From NCBI GenBank assembly GCA_027487555.1, contig JAIYDI010000004.1, positions 124,001 through 188,000 on the forward strand: DNA of 64,000 nucleotides, read 5' to 3'. Shown one piece after another: positions 59,940 to 64,000 of the stretch. The notes under the pieces are model-generated. The model was not told the DNA's origin. It saw nothing but the letters and a program-made list of their open reading frames with translations, and did not search any database. The number at the start of each line of letters is the position of its first letter. Positions within the stretch are counted from its first letter, which is position 1. The translations under genes were made by a program, and so were the position numbers. This DNA is from Hyphomicrobiales bacterium (GTDB taxonomy: Bacteria; Pseudomonadota; Alphaproteobacteria; Rhizobiales; Devosiaceae).

Positions 59940-62485
59940 TGCCCGGCATCCGCGCCGCGCTGCATCTGGGGTTGCTCGACATGCGCGGCGATATGCGTCG
60001 CTTCGGGCTGTTGATCCTTTGCCTTGCAGTTGGGACAGCGCTGATTGCAGGGGTGAGTTCCGTCGGGGCCAGCATCAAGCAAGCCGTCGAGCGCGATGCA
60101 GCGGTGATCGTGGGCGGGGACGTGGAGCTTTCCCGCACCGACCGCCCTGCGAACTCCAACGAAAAAGCAATCATTGCCAGCTTTGGCAAGGTCGCGGCCG
60201 TGGTCGACACCAATGTGCGGGCGCAGGCATCGGCCGGAGAGGCTTTTGTTGATCTAGTGGCCGTGGGGGCAGGCTATCCGCTCGTTGGGCAGTTGGAGAG
60301 CGTCGGTCTGCCGCCGCAGACGGAGCCGGCCACCTTCCTCGGATTCGAGAATGGCAGTTTCGGTGCGCTAGTCGACCCGCTGCTCCTCGACAAGCTGGGC
60401 GCGCGGGTCGGCGACGTCATCACTATCGCCGGTACGCCGTTCGAGGCACGCGGTACACTGGGCCGCCTGCCTGACGGCGCAGTGCGCGGCTTCCGCCTAG
60501 GGCTACCAGCGTTGATCGGGCTCGACGGTTTCGGTAACCTTGCGGATACGACGTCGCCCTTGCCCGGGCTCGGGACCTACTATCGCTACAAGGTGCTGTC
60601 GGACGCCCATGACTCGTCGAAACTGCGAGCTGACCTCGAACTGGCGCTTGGCGACAATGGCTGGACGATTCGCACACCTCGAGACGCCTTGGGCCCCGTT
60701 GTGCACTACTATGACCTGTTCATGCGCTTCCTCACGATCGTGGGTCTGGCTTCGCTGCTCGTCGGCGGTGTCAGCGTCTGGACGGTAATTTCCTCGTATA
60801 TTGCCGAGCGCTCGACGGTGATTGCCGTGATGCGCAGCATCGGAGCCAGCCGGGCGCGGATCTTCATCCACTTCTTCGCGCAGGTCGCCATCCTGGCGCT
60901 GATCGGCGTTGGCATCGGCCTGCTGGTTGGGCTGGTGACTGGACTACTGGCCCTGCCGCTCGTAGGACAAGCAATCGGCGTCGTGCTGCCGCCAAGCCTC
61001 TATCCGGGTCCGCTGGCAGTGGCTGCGGCAGTGGGCCTCGTCACAGCCTTTGCATTCTCCTATCTGCCGCTGCAGCAAGCGCTGAATATCGAACCGGTGA
61101 TCCTGTTCCGCTCGCGCGGGCTTGCATCGCCACATTTTGCCTGGGCAAAGCTAATCGGCTCAGTGCAGGTTGTGCCGGTGATCCTGGCGGCGATCCTTTT
61201 CGTGGCGCTCGCCGTGGTGATGACCGGTGATGTCGTGCTGGTTGCGGCCTTCAGCTTGATGAGCGTCGTTTCGGTAGCGATCTTCCGTATGGCGGCCGGT
61301 TGGCTGATCATCGGGCTCAGGCAGTTGCCGGAGTCCCCGATACCTATCATCCGGCGCGCCTTGCGCGGCATTTCCGGCCCGGCTTCGAATGCGCCAGCGG
61401 TAGTCGTAGCGATCGGTATGGCGCTCTCGATGCTGATCGTGGTGTTGGCTCTCGAGACGAACCTGTCGAACGAGTATCTCGGGGCTTCGGCTTTCGACGT
61501 ACCGACCTTCGTCGCATCCGACCTGTTCGACGACGAGGCTGCAAAGCTAAATGCGCTGCAGCGAGAAGATCGCGACATTGTCGACATGACCGCAACGCCG
61601 ATGCTGCGCGGAGCCGTGACAGCGGTCAACGGCAAGCCCAGCGGAGCCCTGAAGCCGCATGGATCGGAAAGCCTGTTCCTGCTGTCGGGCGATGTGCCGC
61701 TAACCTATCGTTCGCAGTTGCCTAAGGCATCGCGACTGGTAGCCGGAACATGGTGGGCAGCAGACTATGGCGGCCCCGCATTGGTTTCGTTGCACCAAAG
61801 CCTGCGCTCGGGGCTGGGTGTGAATATCGGCGACCAGATCACCTTCGAAATCTATGGTGACAGCATCACGGCGACGGTTTCAAGCTTCAGAGACTATGCT
61901 TGGCAGGGTGGTATCGATTTCCTCGTAGCATTCTCACCCGGAGTGCTGGAGGCCTACCCCGCCACCTTGCTGAGCGCGGTGAAGGCCGCGCCCGGCCGTG
62001 AGGAGGTGGTGGAGCGCAAGCTAGCAGCAACGGTGCCAGATGTTCGCTTTATTGCTATCGGCGAGACGCTGGAGCAGGTGACAAAAGCACTGGGGCAATT
62101 GTCGCTCGCAGCCGCCACAGTGGGCGGTATCGCTGTCGTCAACGGCTTGCTGGTGCTGCTCGGGAGTCTCGCGACGGGACGACAACAGCGCCGTGCCGAC
62201 GCGCTGATCACCAAGGTCCTGGGCGCTTCGCAAGTCGAACTGATGGTGACCTACGCGCTGCAATACCTGCTGCTGGCAGCCTTTGCGGCGCTGCTCGCCG
62301 CCGGAATCGGCATAATGGTTGCCTGGGGGCTGACACTGGCGCTGCTCGACGTCGAGTTCAGTGTGAACACGGGCATCCTTGCCGTCGTCCTTGGCGGGGC
62401 GGTGGCGCTGGTTGCTGTGTTCGGTGTTACGACAATCATCAGCGTGTTCCGTACCGCACCAGCAAGGCTGCTGCGGCAACTCTGA
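59939..62485 (+). CDS. FtsX-like ABC transporter permease, large (YbbP type)
   Basis: The 848-residue protein has two FtsX-type modules: membrane segments near 20-40, 265-290, 320-350 and 360-385, then a second set near 405-450 and 720-760, 770-800 and 815-840, with large periplasmic domains between them. This ten-helix layout fits YbbP-type permeases rather than LolC/MacB (four helices). It should pair with the ATPase before it. I use the ATG at 59939; a GTG at 59936 gives one more residue. Confidence 0.88.
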   Translation: MPGIRAALHLGLLDMRGDMRRFGLLILCLAVGTALIAGVSSVGASIKQAVERDAAVIVGGDVELSRTDRPANSNEKAIIASFGKVAAVVDTNVRAQASAGEAFVDLVAVGAGYPLVGQLESVGLPPQTEPATFLGFENGSFGALVDPLLLDKLGARVGDVITIAGTPFEARGTLGRLPDGAVRGFRLGLPALIGLDGFGNLADTTSPLPGLGTYYRYKVLSDAHDSSKLRADLELALGDNGWTIRTPRDALGPVVHYYDLFMRFLTIVGLASLLVGGVSVWTVISSYIAERSTVIAVMRSIGASRARIFIHFFAQVAILALIGVGIGLLVGLVTGLLALPLVGQAIGVVLPPSLYPGPLAVAAAVGLVTAFAFSYLPLQQALNIEPVILFRSRGLASPHFAWAKLIGSVQVVPVILAAILFVALAVVMTGDVVLVAAFSLMSVVSVAIFRMAAGWLIIGLRQLPESPIPIIRRALRGISGPASNAPAVVVAIGMALSMLIVVLALETNLSNEYLGASAFDVPTFVASDLFDDEAAKLNALQREDRDIVDMTATPMLRGAVTAVNGKPSGALKPHGSESLFLLSGDVPLTYRSQLPKASRLVAGTWWAADYGGPALVSLHQSLRSGLGVNIGDQITFEIYGDSITATVSSFRDYAWQGGIDFLVAFSPGVLEAYPATLLSAVKAAPGREEVVERKLAATVPDVRFIAIGETLEQVTKALGQLSLAAATVGGIAVVNGLLVLLGSLATGRQQRRADALITKVLGASQVELMVTYALQYLLLAAFAALLAAGIGIMVAWGLTLALLDVEFSVNTGILAVVLGGAVALVAVFGVTTIISVFRTAPARLLRQL

Positions 62486-62506
62486 AATCGGCTGGGGACT
62501 GGCAAA

Positions 62507-62926
62507 TTGGCGACAATCGCGATCGCGGCCGGTGGGTTTACCTTCAAGGCCGAGTTGCATGAGAACAAGGCGCCTTTGACGTGCCGGCATTTCCTCAGCC
62601 TGCTGCCCTATGCGGAAAAGCTCATTCACGTACGCTGGAGCGGGGAAGGCTGTTGGATTCCGCTCGGCGAGACCGAGACTAGCCTGCCATTCGAGAACGC
62701 CACCAGCTTCCCGGCGCCTGGCGAGATGCTGTTTTACCCAGGGGGCTTCAGCGAGACGGAGATACTGCTCGGCTACGGCGCCGTGTGCTTTGCAAGCAAG
62801 ATGGGGCAGTTGGCGGGCAACCACTTCCTGACCATTACCGAAGGCCGGGAAAACCTGCGCGCGCTGGGAGTGAAAGTACTCTGGGAGGGCGCGCAAGATA
62901 TCCGGTTCAGCCTGGAGACAGTTTAG
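62507..62926 (+). CDS. DUF3830-like cyclophilin-fold protein
   Basis: The 139-residue protein matches the DUF3830 pattern: a WSGEGCWIPLG segment (about 45-55), LPFENATSFPAPGEMLFYPGG and a C-terminal FASKMGQLAGNHFLTI. These proteins have a cyclophilin-like fold and unknown activity; related genes often sit with catabolic clusters. The start is TTG at 62507, 22 bases after the permease stop. Its stop overlaps the stop of the convergent dabA-like gene by 4 bases. Confidence 0.75.
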   Translation: MATIAIAAGGFTFKAELHENKAPLTCRHFLSLLPYAEKLIHVRWSGEGCWIPLGETETSLPFENATSFPAPGEMLFYPGGFSETEILLGYGAVCFASKMGQLAGNHFLTITEGRENLRALGVKVLWEGAQDIRFSLETV

Positions 62927-64000
62927 GGGGTGACGGACTCCCAAATTGAGCCAGGCCGATAGCGCCAAGCCGGCTCGCCAGCGGACAGGATAATCAGGTG
63001 CAGCCAGCCATTGTCGAACAATGCCTGCACCGAAGGGTGCCGGGCGAGGATTTCGGCAACGGCGTCTCTCGGCGCTTCGATCAGAACCGAGAGGCGCAAA
63101 GGCTCGTGGACGAAGTCCCTGCCATCATGCACAGCCTGAAGGGGCAGACCGGCACGCAGCGTACCGCCATTGCCTTCGACGACACCAAGGCCGCCGATGA
63201 CATTGTGCAGGAGCTTGTCACCGGCGCCGAATGCCGCCTGCGCGACCGTCGAGCCGTAGTATTGGAGGCTGATCCAGCTCGCCACGACGACCGGCGCGGT
63301 CAGGATCAGCTCTAGCGTCTTGAAGTCCTGGTCCGTCCGATATTCGTAGGAATGAAGGAAGCTACGGCCACCCAGATCCCGCCCACGGGTCAGGGTCCGC
63401 GGCGCGGCAATGAAGGACGCGCACCCGGCAAGACCCCATTCGGGCCGCAACTCAGCCCAGTTTTGGGCACGCGCTGCCACCGAGCGCGGGCCGGCATAGG
63501 GCAACCGGGCGGCGCGTTCTTCGCGAGTGATGGCGCCAGCGGCCTTTAGCCACGACCGCGCGGCGGCTGTATCGGCCGCACTAGCCTGTGGCGACTGATC
63601 GTCGAACAGTTGGATCTCGTCGGTAGTGGTCACATGGAGACCGGCGAGGAAGTGCGTGTCTGCTGGCACTTCGATACCGCGGGCCTTCAGGCCTGCGCGG
63701 GTCTGGGAATCATTCAGGAGGCCGGCAAGAATGCGGGCGGATACCTCGCCTGTATGACCACCACAGGCTCCACATTGATAGGCGCTCTCGTGCGGGTTGT
63801 TGGTGACTGCGGTGCCATGGCCGACGAACAACACCGTTCGCGCAAACCCGGCTGTCAGCCCCATCGCGTTAAGGACGCTGGCTGCGATTTCCGCCTTGCT
63901 ATCTGCCGACAGCGGAACCGCAAAGTGCGGAGCGGGGGTCTGCGCTGGCCGCGAGGAGTGAATGCCAAGCGCAGCCGGGACCAGCTTTGCGCCATATGCA
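62923..64000 (-). CDS. dabA: DabA-type inorganic carbon uptake protein (DUF2309), 5' end beyond window
   Basis: About 359 C-terminal residues are visible of a protein normally 800-1000 long. The metal site fits DabA: VGHGT supplies the His and, exactly 15 residues later, YQCGACGG supplies the Cys, the spacing known for H524/C539 in the Halothiobacillus protein. DabA is a beta-carbonic-anhydrase-like cytoplasmic subunit that, with the proton channel DabB, takes up CO2 and traps it as bicarbonate. The other Cys and Asp ligands lie beyond the edge. dabB is probably upstream, outside the window. Its stop overlaps that of the DUF3830 gene. Confidence 0.88.
   Translation of the reverse strand, partial: AYGAKLVPAALGIHSSRPAQTPAPHFAVPLSADSKAEIAASVLNAMGLTAGFARTVLFVGHGTAVTNNPHESAYQCGACGGHTGEVSARILAGLLNDSQTRAGLKARGIEVPADTHFLAGLHVTTTDEIQLFDDQSPQASAADTAAARSWLKAAGAITREERAARLPYAGPRSVAARAQNWAELRPEWGLAGCASFIAAPRTLTRGRDLGGRSFLHSYEYRTDQDFKTLELILTAPVVVASWISLQYYGSTVAQAAFGAGDKLLHNVIGGLGVVEGNGGTLRAGLPLQAVHDGRDFVHEPLRLSVLIEAPRDAVAEILARHPSVQALFDNGWLHLIILSAGEPAWRYRPGSIWESVTP

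Noticed and set aside
1..64000. CRISPR arrays, tRNA or rRNA genes, insertion sequences, prophage
   Set aside because: I saw no regularly spaced repeats, no cloverleaf-like segment, no transposase or integrase and no terminal inverted repeats with target duplications.

Overview
The window is GC-rich, densely coded DNA with short intergenic gaps, many ATGA/TGATG stop-start overlaps and a large share of ABC, TctA-type and other uptake systems with small catabolic operons. This style, together with a DevBCA exporter under TetR control, RpiR/AraC/RutR-like regulators, a RibBA fusion, Tat-exported binding proteins and no insertion sequences, suggests a free-living heterotrophic alphaproteobacterium of the order Hyphomicrobiales (Rhizobiales), perhaps Devosia-like. 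The genus is an inference from gene content, not shown by any marker gene. I found no rRNA, tRNA, CRISPR array, integrase or transposase.

Region 1 (1-6250): a hydroxyproline-type catabolic module. It holds a polar amino acid ABC importer, a proline-racemase-family epimerase with a Ser/Cys active-site pair, an enolase-superfamily dehydratase with the K165/D193/E218/D241/K265 set, and, divergently, an Ldh_2-family imine reductase cut by the window edge. Together they could take up a hydroxyproline, invert C2, dehydrate it to pyrroline-2-carboxylate and reduce that to L-proline. Region 2 (6276-9840, minus): ribD-ribE-ribBA-ribH, every junction overlapping, behind an FMN riboswitch followed by an intrinsic terminator. 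Region 3 (10128-13866): TetR repressor, twin palindromic operators and a DevBCA-type exporter. Region 4 (14126-21706, minus): two chemoreceptors (one membrane-bound, one soluble double-PAS), an orphan enolase-superfamily enzyme with an altered metal site, two small conserved proteins and a RutR-like TetR regulator.

Region 5 (21787-32273, plus): a long run probably controlled by the RutR-like repressor through two TGAC-N6-GTCA sites. It encodes a divergent uracil-DNA-glycosylase-like protein, a GMC oxidoreductase, a NIPSNAP protein, a BMP-type nucleoside ABC importer, a VOC protein, a nucleoside-hydrolase homologue lacking key calcium ligands, and a guanine/cytosine-deaminase-type amidohydrolase. 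It looks like a nucleoside or modified-base scavenging operon with unusual enzymes and is the best candidate for an undescribed system. Region 6 (32396-36364, minus): a VIT1/CCC1 metal transporter with a small exported acidic-tail protein, a secreted phytase/esterase-like propeller protein and an 80-residue hypothetical protein, followed by about 870 bases with no gene I can support.

Region 7 (37237-47133): an RpiR regulator, an NMT1/SsuA-type ABC importer, two Gfo/Idh/MocA dehydrogenases, a COG3964-like amidohydrolase, an unrecognised TIM-barrel-like protein, an SDR and a VOC protein: a coherent catabolic operon for an unknown substrate. Region 8 (47173-51558, minus): an acyl-CoA-ligase-like enzyme, a fused TctA-TctB permease and a TctC binding-protein gene broken by one in-frame TAA. 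Region 9 (52236-58380): L-rhamnose mutarotase, a rhamnonate-dehydratase-like enolase, an aldo/keto reductase, an AraC regulator, a phytanoyl-CoA-dioxygenase-like protein and a sugar isomerase-like TIM barrel, a probable deoxysugar/aldonate pathway. Region 10 (58641-64000): a small exported protein, a LolD/FtsX-type ABC system, a DUF3830 cyclophilin-like protein and, convergent, a DabA-type inorganic-carbon uptake subunit that runs off the window.
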